Below, piece after piece: positions 10,946 to 22,448 of a stretch of DNA of 64,000 nt (the stretch's first letter is position 1; each line of letters opens with the position of its first letter). The notes under the pieces were generated by a model, which was given only the letters and a program-made list of their open reading frames with translations, ran no database searches and was not told the origin of the DNA. A program made the position numbers and the translations under genes. Source of the stretch: Leucaena leucocephala (Eukaryota > Streptophyta > Magnoliopsida > Fabales > Fabaceae); contig CM073549.1 in the NCBI GenBank assembly GCA_037074615.1, forward strand, positions 3,353,001-3,417,000, read 5' to 3'.

Positions 10946-11778
10946 ATATAATTAATACTATGATGTCTCACTAATGAAGCAAATATTTTAAGAAGTGAAG
11001 GGAGAAAAAAAATACCATATTATAATGCTTGGAAGCATATACCATACCCATTTCAATGCGTTTCTATTTATTTATTCTAATAAAGATATATGACTCTATT
11101 TTATATTCATCTTTTTTTTTTATTCTAATACCGATTGGAATTAATATTTATAACATTGCGATTAATTTCATCGCATTTTTATATATTATTAATGCAAATT
11201 AAATAAAAGTTTGTTGACTTAGACGTCAGTGGGGGTGGACAATTTTCAACAATTAATGAGAGGCAGATGATATTTATATCTAAATTCGAATTAATACATA
11301 CGAATACACAAACACACACACACAAACGTATAAACATGCATAATACAAGAGAACTAGGTGAGAGTTTCGGTTAATGATCCAACAGATAAAACAAACGTCT
11401 TAAATTTTGGGTTATGTATATGTAAATAGACATCTTATCATATTAAATTCTTTTAGTAAAATAACAGCAAGAAAATTATTTGTATAAACATACAAATTGA
11501 GAGGGTTTATTGTAAACTTTTAATTATGAAAAAAATAAAATTATGTGCATCCAACATAAAGTTAAAGAAAGATATGTTTAGTCGTGGAGACACATCGTGA
11601 CATCAACCATTTATTATTTTGTACTTTGAATTACACGGGTTAAAACTGGGGAACTCTCTTTTTCTTTTTCTTTTTTACACCACTATTGACATAATCGAAT
11701 ATTGTTAAGTATATTTTAAGGTAATTTTTAAAAATATTTTTTATATTTATACATTCTGGAACTTCAAATCTCATGTTT

Positions 11779-12501
11779 AGTGTGTTTGGATGGTTGTGTA
11801 CAAAACCATAGTTTTGGATTATATAATCCAAACACATCCATATTTTTCACAATCAATTTTTCATGAAATTAATAAATTGTCTAAACACTAATTTTTTTCG
11901 CAATCAATTTTTACCAAAACCAATGAACTATTCAAACACTAAATTTTATCTACAATCTATTTTTTTTTAACAAAATATGGTTTTAGTATAAATTAGGGGA
12001 ACAACTTCTAAATGATGTGTTTGGATTAACTTTTGTAGAATATGTTTTTTTCGGAAAGAATATATATTGAGTATAATATATTTTGTGATAAATCTATTTT
12101 TTATTGGTGTATTAGGATTAGTTTGTAAAGAATAGATTTTAAAAAAAAAATTATTAGAAGTGGTTGGTTTCCCTAAATTTTCCAAAACCATGATTGTGGA
12201 TAAAAAATTGATTGTGGAAAAGAATTACAGTTTGAATAGTTGATTAGTTTTAGTAAAAAATTAATTATGAAAAAAATTAGTGTTATGATAGTTTTTTTAT
12301 TTTTGTGAAAATTGATTATGGGAAAAAATTAATGCTTATATAGTTTATTAGTTTTCGTAAAAAAATTAATTGTAGAAAATATAGATTGTTTGGATTATTT
12401 GATCCAAAACTATAGTTTGGATTAAAAAAATAAAATTTTCACAAAATTTATTTTCAATTTTTCTTAATCTATTATACCCAAACTATAATCCAAACACAGC
12501 C
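11779..12501. mobile_element. Long palindromic non-autonomous transposon-like element
   Basis: The two halves are approximate reverse complements of each other over about 720 bases, centred near 12,090. The outer ends read GTGTGTTTGGAT... on the left and ...ATCCAAACACAGCC on the right. Inside, motifs such as TTGATTGTGGAAAA on the right arm answer TTTTCACAATCAA on the left. A related single arm lies at 42468-42834. No coding capacity. The class is undecided; a hAT- or Mutator-derived foldback element is my guess. Confidence 0.55.
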
Positions 12502-12783
12502 TTAAGTAGTTAAAACCTCTTCTACCATAACTAATACATATTGCATAGTAGTTAAATAAGAAATGAGGACGAGGACATAATTAAACTAGTAGGGTCTAAC
12601 TAAATAAATATGATGAATCAAAATTTAAATCTCTATTAAAAGAAGTATATGAGAGGGCCTCAAACAAGAGTGTATTCAATAAAATGATACATATACTTTA
12701 GGCAAAACAAAAACTAGTATAACTATTACTATAGACTATATTTCATTTGTTTTTCTCTAATGAACAATATTATGCTCCATCCA

Positions 12784-12990
12784 ATCTTTAATATAAGAGC
12801 TAATTAATTTTTTTAATAGATTAAAAAAACTAAATAAATTAGTTAATTATGATCAAGTCTAACTCCTCAATATTCATATTCCTTTATCTACTAAAATTAG
12901 TCAGATATCTTTTATATTAGTTATAATTAACTAATTTATTTAGTTTTTTTATTCTATCCAAGAAAATTAATTAGCTCTTATATTAAAGAT
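12784..12990. mobile_element. MITE with about 70-bp terminal inverted repeats
   Basis: The left end ATCTTTAATATAAGAGCTAA is matched perfectly by the reverse complement of the right end, TTAGCTCTTATATTAAAGAT, and the similarity continues inward (ACTAAATAAATTAGTTAATTA on both arms). Length 207 bp, AT-rich, no ORF. Similar sequence occurs at 18397-18612 in an intron of the TOD1-type gene. Confidence 0.7.
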
Positions 12991-13137
12991 AAAAACTATA
13001 TGTGTGTGTGTGAGAGAGAGAGAGAACTAATTTTATTTCATAAATTAAATTCGGACTTTATGAGAATATATAATAAGGGTGAAACGTGAAGAATGAAAGC
13101 ATATCAGAACTTCATATTTGTTAAACGTATTGTGTGC

Positions 13138-13185
13138 TTTCCTTTCTTGGTTGAGAAAAAGTTTCCTTTCTTGGTTGAGAAAAAG
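13138..13185. repeat. 24-bp perfect tandem duplication in the copy D promoter
   Basis: Units 13138-13161 and 13162-13185 are identical (TTTCCTTTCTTGGTTGAGAA plus AAAG). Copy B has no second unit, so the duplication is specific to copy D. It lies about 105 bases before the TATA box. Confidence 0.85.
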
Positions 13186-13290
13186 GATCAATTCTTGACT
13201 CTGAATAATTGCTCTTCTTTAATTTCCCAACCTGCCAAGCTAAGAATCTCAGAAACTATGCCAGTACCCCTTATCATAACTAGCTTCTAC

Positions 13291-13298
13291 TATAAAAG
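13291..13298 (+). promoter_or_regulatory. TATA box of copy D
   Basis: TATAAAAG, 109 bases before the ATG at 13407, giving an expected transcript start near 13,325. The upstream CCAAGCTAAGAATCT (13235-13249) is shared with the copy B promoter. Confidence 0.65.
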
Positions 13299-13406
13299 TA
13301 ACACACCTTTACCTTCAAAATATAATCAAAACCCATCCCCACTTAATTATTAATTAATTACTTCTTCTGCTTCTTCTTGCTGTTCTTGTGAGTGTGAGAG
13401 AGGAAT

Positions 13407-15143
13407 ATGCAACATCATAAGATTATTACAGAAAAGCTGCTAAACATGATGCATGCTTATGAAGGTGAGATGGGCAAGTTTGGAGAATATTTAAGTTCAA
13501 AGTTTGGGATATCTCCGAGCACTGCAATATTATCAGTGATGATCGGGTGTGTTTGCGTGTACATATTGTTGGTGAAGCTTCAATGGAGATCAAAGGCAAA
13601 GAGAATGCTTCTGAGTTCAAAGTCACTTGCAGAACTGTACGGCGGAGATCTTGCATGGCGGAGATTGAAAGATTATAAGGCTTCAGCTCTGGCCATTTCA
13701 GATAATTCTTTGGATGAAACTGATCTTCTTTTGAAGGATTTGCTTCAGGTTGATGATGAGAAACAGCTCGACTTGAACAAGATTCAGGTATATATATATA
13801 TATAGACACTTTGCTTTTTTAATTTCTTTTGGGAAAATTACTTTGAATGACTAAAATTACCAGTTGTATATGCTGAAGGATCGCAAATTTTTGAAATTAG
13901 CATGAAAAACAAAAAAAAATGGCAATAACTGAATTGCACTAGCTTATTGTTAAATTTGTGATCTTTGAGTGGTCAAGTTTCGTAATTGTGACTTATACAT
14001 TTACATTTTCTGAATATTAGATTTTTTTTATATTAAAAATATATATTGAGGTTATCTGCCAATCAAAATGACTTAAGTCGATTAGATAAAATTTTCTTGA
14101 CATTATATAACTTTAATAATCTCTTCAATTAACCAATCCTAAATGCTAAATACTTATATCTAAACTTGTAAGTTAGTGTTCTTTGGCAAAAGAGTCTATT
14201 TTATACTCAGATTTATAGAATTTTAATACTTCACAAAATGCAAATTTACAAGTCCAAGTACGAATATTTACTATTTAGCCCATAGAATGGAAATTTAACA
14301 ATGAGGGTAATTCAGTCATTACACTTTAAATAATGGTGTAATTTGAGAAAGTGAAATTGTGAATGTGTTGATGGAAGAGCGTGGTGGAGATGCTGGAGAA
14401 GGCGGGGAGGGATGAAGGATTGAGAATACTGAAATCTGCACATCTCCAACATTCTGATAAATCTTTTTTCCTTCGTGAGATTGAATTGGCACTTGTCGAA
14501 ATGCTTATCTACAAGGTATGAGTAAATCATAATTTTAGTAATACTGATTTACAATTATAATCTATAATTTCTTTAATTTATTTATTTATGAGGAGAAATT
14601 TCCTTGGTCTCTATAATAGGGAAATCCTCAAGAAGCTTTGAAATTGGAATGCTTAGACTATCAACGAATTCAATTTGATGCTCGACCTCCCTTCTTCAAG
14701 GTTCAACTCTAGATTATCTCAAGAACTCGAACTCTAAATCCTAAAAAATATAATAAAATATTACACCGTTAAATTAATTTTATGTTAATATAATAAAAAT
14801 AATAATTGACAAAAATTAATTATTAACCCATCAAATGATTTATATTATAAAGCGGTTTATATGATGGACATGAGAGAGCATATAGTAAAGTATAGGAACT
14901 GTTATTTACTTTTTTATTTTTTTAAAAAAAACGTATTTACAGGCAATAATACATGGAATGCTGGGAAATTGGAAAGAAGCAGAAAAGTATTGGGATGAAT
15001 TCGTGGATGTGAGGGATGGCCTTATATCAATCGTTGGGGAGGGAGTTCTGCCAGCCGGAAGACTCCAACGAATTTCTGATTTCCCAAAGTTCAAAGAAAG
15101 AGTCCAGAATCTTCAAAATGAAATTATCAGCACCAAGCACTGA
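13407..15143 (+). CDS. TPR-like membrane-anchored family, copy D (complete)
   Basis: Four exons, 13407-13787, 14378-14515, 14620-14700 and 14943-15143, giving 266 residues. This is the best model of the single-unit family member. Order: a short N-terminus; one membrane segment at about residues 35-53 (SPSTAILSVMIGCVCVYILL); a basic stretch; the LAELYGGDLAWRRLKDY motif; then a TPR-like pair of helices (IELALVEMLIYKGNPQEALK) and a closing helix pair (AIIHGMLGNWKEAEKYWDEF). One N-terminal anchor with a soluble C-terminal helical domain suggests an adaptor on an organelle or ER membrane, facing the cytosol or lumen; the side cannot be told. All introns are phase 0. An AATAAA at 15230-15235 closes the gene, and the words around it are conserved in copies A and C. 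No function is known to me. Confidence 0.8.
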
Positions 15144-15249
15144 AGCACATATTAAAAAAAAGGAAAATTATATTGTTTGGAAGAGGACAGTAAATCTATT
15201 TGAATGCCTTTCTATTTTATTTATTTTTAAATAAAGTTGTATGATATGA

Positions 15250-16046
15250 TATATGACTCTGTTTTATATTCAATTTAAATTAGTTGTTTATATATAATTT
15301 GTTGTCATTTGGTATATGGCTACTCTATTTTTATTTAAGCCTTAGAATCATGAATAAATAACCTCCTAAATTTTAAAATTTAATAATAAACTTTCCTAAA
15401 TTGTTAAACCTATACAGATAATTAACTTTTTTTCAACCAAACAGATAATTAACTTCAAACTATCAATTTTATACCTCGTTAACTTTATTTTTATGTGCAT
15501 ATAACCCTTTTAAATTTTGAGTTATACCCTAATAAATCTTTTGAAATTTAAACCTAAGAAGACTAATATTCTTAATTGACTTAATTTATAATGGGTTTAA
15601 TCTCCCTTTCAATATAGAAATTTTGTTGATAACTTACACAAGTATTTTTTCGTGAAAATCTTCGCTAAAAAACTTCTATTTATCTTTTTAATTTTATTTA
15701 TAGTATAATTTTATCTATTATATTAAATTAAAAAGATTATAGATAAAATTATACAGATTATAATATTGGATATATATAAAAAATAAGATAATATCTTAAA
15801 ATAAATAAATAGTTAATGACATTTTTCCTTTATTTTTTCAGTCACGAAATTCTAGACCAATCCAAAAGCTCGGTTTGGTATTAGGTTAACATGAGGGTCC
15901 CACTTTCGTCTCGGTGACAATCCGGATTGTGAAAATTCACGAGTAACTGAAATCTTCAACAATCTCTCTGTCTTTTTTCACCATCAATCAATATCAATAA
16001 TCGTCCTCATCAACCTCTTTATACAAATCACACTCCACACTCTGAG
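15250..16046. other. Intergenic spacer and TOD1-type promoter
   Basis: AT-rich sequence without a gene up to about 15,840. From there the composition becomes mixed and CT-rich, consistent with the promoter and 5' leader of the gene at 16,105. Confidence 0.6.
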
Positions 16047-16265
16047 ATGAAAATCAAATCAAATCCATTTCTGCATTTCCCCAGAATTTCATTTCTGCTT
16101 CATTATGGGGAACCCAATTATACCTGCCTCCTCCTTCAAACCCCTCTTCATCTTCCGATCGAAGCTCCTCTGTTTCTCTCTGCTTTATCTCTTTGCCTCT
16201 CTTTACTTCACTTTCTCTCAATCCAAACAATGCTTCTTCACGTCATCTTCGTCTCCCTCCTCTGA
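16047..16265 (+). promoter_or_regulatory. 72-codon upstream ORF overlapping the TOD1-type start
   Basis: The ATG at 16047 opens a frame that runs past the main ATG (16105) in another frame and stops at 16263-16265. If it lies in the transcript, ribosomes starting here could not start at the main ATG without leaky scanning. Whether it is in the leader depends on the unknown transcript start. Confidence 0.4.
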
Positions 16266-19037
16266 TGCTATCTTGTCTTCTCTGTATTCCTACCCTTCAT
16301 CTTATGGAGAGCACAAGTATGCGATTCCAACAACCCGTTCTACCTGCTCTTCTCCAATTAAGTTTTCTGGTATGGACCATGATTTCTACGAACTGAGTTG
16401 TTGGATTCAACTTTTTTTGACATGGTGGATTTAGGTTGATGGATTTTGGTTTTTTGAATTCAGATTACTGGGATGTTTTAAAGGTGTTTGAGAATTACCG
16501 CAAGAACTCTCCGTCTTCCTCGCGGGTTCTGAGGTATATGCAGGGTAATGCGGATAGCTTTGGAGGGAATTTCAGCACACATAAGAGGTTTTCTTATTTC
16601 GATCACCAAAGCGATAATACTGAAATTCCCTGTGGTTTTCTGAAAGATTTCCCAGTAAGTGATTCAGGTAAGTTCCATGTTAAACCGTCTGCAGTCTCCT
16701 GGTTTCGTTTCGTTTCAGCGTGTCCGAATTCTATTGAATAGCTGGTTCCTGAATTTTGATGTTCCGTTGGCTATAGTCCTGAATTTTACTGTGAAATTGT
16801 TATGTTTTACCACCAAGAGAACTTCAACATTCGAAGATTAAATTGTTCTGTTACGTAGAAATATGCTTGTTGGGAATTGCTTTTGAACCTCACTGATACT
16901 GAAAGTCAATTTTTCCAGAATTCATCTTCATTGTGTTGGTCATGAAGTTAATTTGCTTCTAAATTGAACATTAACGTTCTGGTCTCTTTATTTCAGATCG
17001 AATTGCCATGGAAAAATGTGATGGAGTAGTTGTAGTATCAGCAATCTTCGATGACCATGACAAAATCCGGCAGCCAAGAGGCCTTGGATCAAAAACAATG
17101 GACTATGCATGTTTCTTCATGTTCATAGATGATGTTACTCTCAAGGGGCTTAAACACCATGGACTACTAAATTCAACACAATCCAGTGAATCCAAAATAG
17201 GCGTATGGAGAATCGTGAAGGTTTCAAGCCAAAACTTGTATCAGAACCCAGCAATGAATGGAGTTATACCCAAATTCTTAGTCCATAGATTGTTCCCCAA
17301 TTCCCTATTCAGCATTTGGATAGATGCAAAACTGCAATTAGTGGTTGATCCATTGTTGTTGATTCATTCTCTTGTTATAAATGAGAATGATGCGGACATG
17401 GCTATATCAAAACACCCATATTATATTCACACCATTGAAGAAGCAATGGCTACTGCAAGGTGGAAGAAATGGCGGGATATCAATGCCTTGAAGATGCAAA
17501 TGGAGACTTACTGTGAAAATGGATTACAGCCATGGAGTCCCAGCAAGCTTCCTTATGCCTCAGGTATGCTTTTGGCCTTTAATTGTAGAAGAACTCTTAG
17601 CAATCATACCAAAACCAATTTTTTAAATAAAGTATAAGGCATTCTTACAGAAACAGATTTGAAGTAATACATTTAGGTCTAGTTTATTGGTGATTATTTT
17701 AGTCATGGTTTTGGGAGTTTAATGTTGCATAGTGCGCTTAATTTATGTAATAATAACTATGTTCCAGCCTAAGAATCTAGATGACTAGATAATTGTTTCA
17801 AGGAACGTGGTGGAAAGCCTTACTCAGCCGTTGACAAATGTATATAAAATAAAAGTAATGAAGGAAGGTCTAATTCATAGGCGCAAGTTTATCACTATAA
17901 GCTCGTTCATATTCAAAATGCTTTTCAGTGAAGGCTATATGGGGTTTCTTCTTTCACTGGAGGGGGGAAAATTACAATTAAAGTAGCTAGCTAGGAAGAA
18001 GGTTTACGTCAAATTTCAGTGATCATATCACAATTAAAGTGTAGATCATTTTCATGGTCCCAAAGTAGTTGAGCCGCTCCTTCTGGAGTGGGTGGTCCTA
18101 AACCAACTAAGAGCCTTTTGGATTATATATTGGCATTTAAATCACAGAAGAACAGTTCATAAAACATTGTTTTGGGGCTGAAACCTGAAAGTATCACATG
18201 TGACTTTCATTTCCCCCTCTTTTCTGAGCTTCATTTTAGGTTCCATTCTGCATCTGCATGAGCACACACATGGGTTTCTCATGTCTCTATCAGATAAAGG
18301 GAAAGTAAATCTCCACCCAAAATTTAATTATACGATGCAATGATATTTTCATTAACACAGCAATAAGGCCAATGCACATGTACATATATATCAGGATACT
18401 TAATATAAAAGCTAGTTAAAATTTTTAGGTAAATTAAAAAAATTAAATAAATGAGTTAATTATGACCAAATCAAATATTTCAAGACAAATCATATTATAT
18501 ACTTTTTAATTTATCCAAATTAATCAACTAATTCTTATATTATTTATAATTAATTAATTTATCTAGTCTCATTAATCTATCTAAAAATCTTAATTAATTC
18601 TTATATTAAGTAACATTGAAAGTAATATTTCCCTGATTGGTTTTGAGGCAGATGTTCCAGACAGTGCTCTGATCCTGAGGAAGCATGTGGTGAACAGTAA
18701 CCTGTTCTCATGCCTTATGTTCAATGAGTTAGAGGCATTTAACCCTAGGGACCAATTGGCCTTTGCCTTTGTGAGAGACAACATGAGACCCAAAATGAAA
18801 GTGAACATGTTTGAGGAAGAAGTTTTTGAACAGGTGGCAATAGAATTCAGACATAACCTGAAACACATTGAAGTGACCAAGACTGCCACCAAAATGCCCA
18901 GCAGCACTAAAAGAACCCGCAGAACAGAGTCAGATTTTTTGTTATTTGAAAATGGAACTTCTGGTGGCGGTGGCGGATGTTCCAACTATCTAATCACAAT
19001 GTGGGGTGAATCCCCACGATTGATACCTAAAAGTTAA
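16105..19037 (+). CDS. TOD1: DUF616 family protein, TOD1-type
   Basis: Four exons, 16105-16369, 16464-16667, 16997-17563 and 18652-19037, all junctions in phase 1, giving 473 residues without a break. The N-terminus has a single hydrophobic signal-anchor (about residues 18-37, LLCFSLLYLFASLYFTF), as in type II Golgi or ER proteins. The rest is the DUF616 domain with family blocks NADSFGGNFST, PRGLGSK, FFMFIDDVTLKGL, NPAMNGVIPKFLVHRLFP, SIWIDAKLQLVVDP and MATARWKKW. Arabidopsis TURGOR REGULATION DEFECT 1 (At5g46220) belongs here and was reported as an alkaline ceramidase acting on turgor in pollen tubes and guard cells; other DUF616 members (MUCI70) act in Golgi polysaccharide synthesis, and the fold resembles glycosyltransferases. 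The FIDD motif could serve as a DxD-type site. Intron 3 contains a MITE just before its acceptor. Orthology to TOD1 is supported by gene order as well as sequence. Confidence 0.88.
18397..18612. mobile_element. MITE in intron 3 of the TOD1-type gene
   Basis: The left end TACTTAATATAAAAGCTAGTT and the right end ...AATTCTTATATTAAGTA are inverted copies, and inner words (GAGTTAATTATGACC, TTATAATTAATTAATTTATC) match the element at 12784-12990. Length 216 bp. It ends 39 bases before the splice acceptor of exon 4, so it may supply part of the branch-point and U-rich region. Confidence 0.65.
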
Positions 19038-21342
19038 GGACAGAATAATAATAATATTGTTATTATTTGTTTATATAGTACAGGGTAAAGCGAAAGATAA
19101 GGAAGAATTATGAGAGCCTAATTATTGGTTTTGTCTTTTGACTAAGTGTTAAATTATAGATGGAGGCTAATACTTTAAGAAAGAAAAGAAGAGAAGGAAA
19201 GAATCGCTCCTTCTTATATTTTGTAAAGAATTATTAGAGCTGACAACTTAGGACAGGTTAGCAGGAACTTTCTGGTATTTTGCTATTTTGCATTTATTCT
19301 TTTTTTTATATACATTCTCTTTGCTGGATTCTTGTCCTAGAATTAATTTCTTGGATGATTCATGGTTCATAACTTAATACATTTAAATTATTAATTATAT
19401 AAACCCGATTATTTTATTGGCCCTTAGTTATGATAATTGTTTTAGAGTTTAAGATTGATAGAGTTTGGCATTGCATTTTTTTTCATATCAATTAATTTTT
19501 TTTGAGTACTTTGATAGTTTGACTGTAGAGTGAGGGAAGATTGATGGATTTTTATTTAACGGATTGATTTATTCTGAAACAATACACTTATTTTATTTGA
19601 GAAAAATACCAGTTCGATGATGTGAAAAAAATCAGGGGAGGTAAAAATTGGTCACGAACAATCATATTGGGTGAATCGGTTTGAACAGGTCACATATTTT
19701 ATTTTATTTTTTTTAAAAAAATGAATTCAATTTAAGCATATTGGTATTTAAGCAAAGACGATAAACAAAAAAAAGTTTCACATATCTCCCTTTAAAATAA
19801 ATAGTAATAAATTATATAAATCTCTTTGATTTTGTCAAAATTATACAAACTTTTTTTCAATGTGAAAAATCTATGTAATTTTATTAAAATTAACTTCACT
19901 CCATTATCAATTGAAAATATGGAAATTATGTCATGATAATTTCTTTGTTATTTTGTTTGTTCTGTTACTTTTCCTTTTGATTGATTTGGTTAGTCACAAA
20001 TTTCATGGTTGCAAAATATTTTTTTATGGAACTCATTTTTTGCCACAAATCCATTTTTTTATGGTAATTTTTTCCCTTTTCACATCCGGTGTTTATGGGA
20101 CTAAGTGGAATGTCAGTTCATTGACAGATATGAGAAGTCAAGGGCAGACCTACTTGCTAAAATTACCCTGAATGCTAATCCTGGGTATCAAATCCGGGAC
20201 CCAGGAGGAAGGCATTGGATAGTTTTGCTTTGTTTGTTTGTTTTGTGTTTCGGTTTTCTATGTATAAAAAAGAAAAGAAAAGAAAAACGTCATAATACCT
20301 CTTCTCTTTATTATAAAAATAAATTTAAAGATTAAATTTGATTCTAAATATATAAAATTTTAATATATTTTATATATAATATTTATTATTTTTTTAAAAT
20401 TAATTTACTTATATATTATAAACTAATATATAATATAATGTTACGTAAGATTAAGTAAGTTGAGAAAATCATATTACATTATTTATAATTAATTAATTTA
20501 TTTTATTTTTTTAATTTTTTAAAATTAATTAACTAATTTTTATATTAAATATTAGAAAGAATATTTTTGGCTGAGAATTAGATAGACCCCTCCTTTTTTA
20601 AGTGTTAAGAAATTGTGTCTTGAGAATCAATCCAATTAAGCCCACCTTATGAAGGTGTTATCATAGTCTCTTATATTCTCTTAACACATATATAAACTAT
20701 ATTCATTTTATCCTTTAGTTTTATTTATAAGTTATTTCTAACATATTTTAAATAAATTTAAAAAAAATTAAACTTTATTAATTATACTATAAAATTAAAT
20801 AATTTTTTAATTTTACTCTTATTTAATATACATTACACAATAAAAATAAAATTAATATAAATAAATAAAAGGTAAAATGATATATTTATATAAAAAAATT
20901 ATTTATCATATAAATTAGACCAGTAATTGGGGAAGTTTGTTGATTGACTCATCTTACTAGTTCCCTAAATTTAAATTTAGTTAACCAAACTGTAAAACTA
21001 TTGCAAACGGGCAAATTACATAATCTGTTTCAAAAGGATTGCAGATCAACATGTTACATCTCACAACGTTTGGAAGAACTGTTGACTGGTTTTTCATCGT
21101 CAACGTGACCCACTTTTACTATAATCACTAACGTTCCAAAAATAGTCAAACGGTTCTCGGGTCCTCACTTCAACGTTAGACATTTTAATAATTTAATTCC
21201 AATTCGCAATCTTCGCTTCGCTATTCACTATTCTTAGCTCTCATCTCCCACACAGTTTCCTTCTCCACAAAATCGACATTTCATTTCCACGGTCAGATCA
21301 CCTTTTCATTTCTCAATTGCAGCATTATTATTCAAATTCGAA
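19038..21342. other. Intergenic spacer with decayed repeats
   Basis: The 3' UTR of the TOD1-type gene lies in the first 300 bases. Two overlapping frames at 19911-20335 are not similar to anything I know. A probable relic of the 12784-type MITE lies at about 20430-20567 (TTATAATTAATTAATTTATT with an inverted-repeat-like end). From about 21,100 CpG content rises toward the DUF538 gene. Confidence 0.55.
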
Positions 21343-21852
21343 ATGATGAACCAATATATCGCATATCACAGAGACGTCGCTGAGATCTACCATGGCGAAG
21401 CCATCTGTAAGAAGAAATCGCGCGAGCTGCTCGTCGAATTCTGCCTCCCGGCGGGCTTGCTTCCGTTGGACGACATCGTAGAGGTGGGGCACAACCGTGT
21501 CACGGGGTTCGTCTGGCTGAAACAGAAGCGGAAGAAGGAGCACCGGTTTCAACGCATCGGACGCGTCGTTTCGTACGAACCGGAGGTGACGGCGTTCCTG
21601 GAGGAGCACCGAATGCAGCGGGTGACCGGAGTGAAGACTAAGGAGCTGTTTCTCTGGATCACGATCGCCGATATCTCAATCGACAACGACGATTCCGGTA
21701 AGATCACGTTCGCTAATCCCTCTGGCTTATCAAAGACGTTTTCCGTTTCCGCTTTCGATGTTGAGACGAATGAGAAGGAAGAAGGAAAGATGTATGAAGG
21801 TGCTAGCATGCAACGTACACAAGTTAATGGATTGACACAAGAAAAAAGTTGA
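21343..21852 (+). CDS. DUF538 family protein
   Basis: Single exon, 169 residues, with a GC- and CpG-rich body that stands out from its surroundings. Family blocks are in order: YHGEAICKKKSRELLVEF (about residues 16-33), LPAGLLPLDDIVEVGHN, TGFVWLKQKRKKEHRF, VSYEPEVTAFLEEHRM, VTGVKTKELFLWITIADI and ITFANPSGLSKTFSVSAF. DUF538 proteins are small plant proteins of uncertain role; some (SVB group) affect trichome development and stress responses, and a lipid-binding beta-rich fold has been proposed. There is no signal peptide, in line with a cytosolic form of the family. The last 20 residues (after the DVETNE motif) are not conserved family sequence. Sequence and position next to the TOD1- and KAT-type genes suggest the Arabidopsis counterpart is At5g46230. 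A second ATG in the same codon pair (MMNQ) leaves the start uncertain by one residue. Confidence 0.88.
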   Translation: MMNQYIAYHRDVAEIYHGEAICKKKSRELLVEFCLPAGLLPLDDIVEVGHNRVTGFVWLKQKRKKEHRFQRIGRVVSYEPEVTAFLEEHRMQRVTGVKTKELFLWITIADISIDNDDSGKITFANPSGLSKTFSVSAFDVETNEKEEGKMYEGASMQRTQVNGLTQEKS

Positions 21853-22406
21853 TTGAAAAAACAAAAACAAAAATATTCTACAAGCCCTCAAAATTTTAAT
21901 TAGGTCCCTCAAATTTCTTTTATTTTGATTCTATCCTTATAAATTATTCTGTTGGCTTCGTCCGTCCCTATAGATGATGGGTAACCCCGATTAAAACTCA
22001 CTAAACTTAGATTAAATGGTTAAGAAAATATAATAAACCCATTTTTATAAAGTGTATGAGGCATTTCTTAAAAATAAATAAATAAACAACGCTAGGTTAT
22101 GGTCACACCTTCTACTCTTAACTGCACCAACATGATCTTCTTCAAAGACAAATAACAAAAATCTCTCTGCAGATTATTCTCCTTTTTCAATTTCTATTAT
22201 AACGCTTGGTTTCTGACTTTTTAATTTTTGTATTGAAATTGCTTTTGACTAGAGTATTAAATCCATTAATTTGACCTTCGTATCAAAGTGACGTTTATGA
22301 TTTTTTTTTTATATTTTTATTAGATTAATTTTGCAGAAAAGTATTTGTTTACCACTAAAAATTTTCAATTGTCACCCTTAGTATTTGAACCCAAAATACT
22401 TTTTTT

Positions 22407-22410
<4 letters not shown>

Positions 22411-22442
<32 letters not shown>
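22411..22442. repeat. (TA)16 microsatellite
   Basis: Uninterrupted TA dinucleotides. Confidence 0.85.

Positions 22443-22448
<6 letters not shown>

Larger units (their letters stand above)
11100..13130. other. Intergenic spacer between copies C and D, transposon-rich
   Basis: About 2 kb without a gene. It holds a long inverted-repeat element (11779-12501), a short terminal-inverted-repeat element (12784-12990) and a TG/GA dinucleotide tract near 13000-13025. Frames at 11640-11837 and 11967-12191 on the minus strand fall in these repeats and are not coding. Confidence 0.65.

Noticed and set aside
19911..20335. Two overlapping frames (+) suggestive of a retroelement C-terminus
   Set aside because: No reverse transcriptase or other motif visible; peptide is mostly hydrophobic and lysine-rich low complexity.
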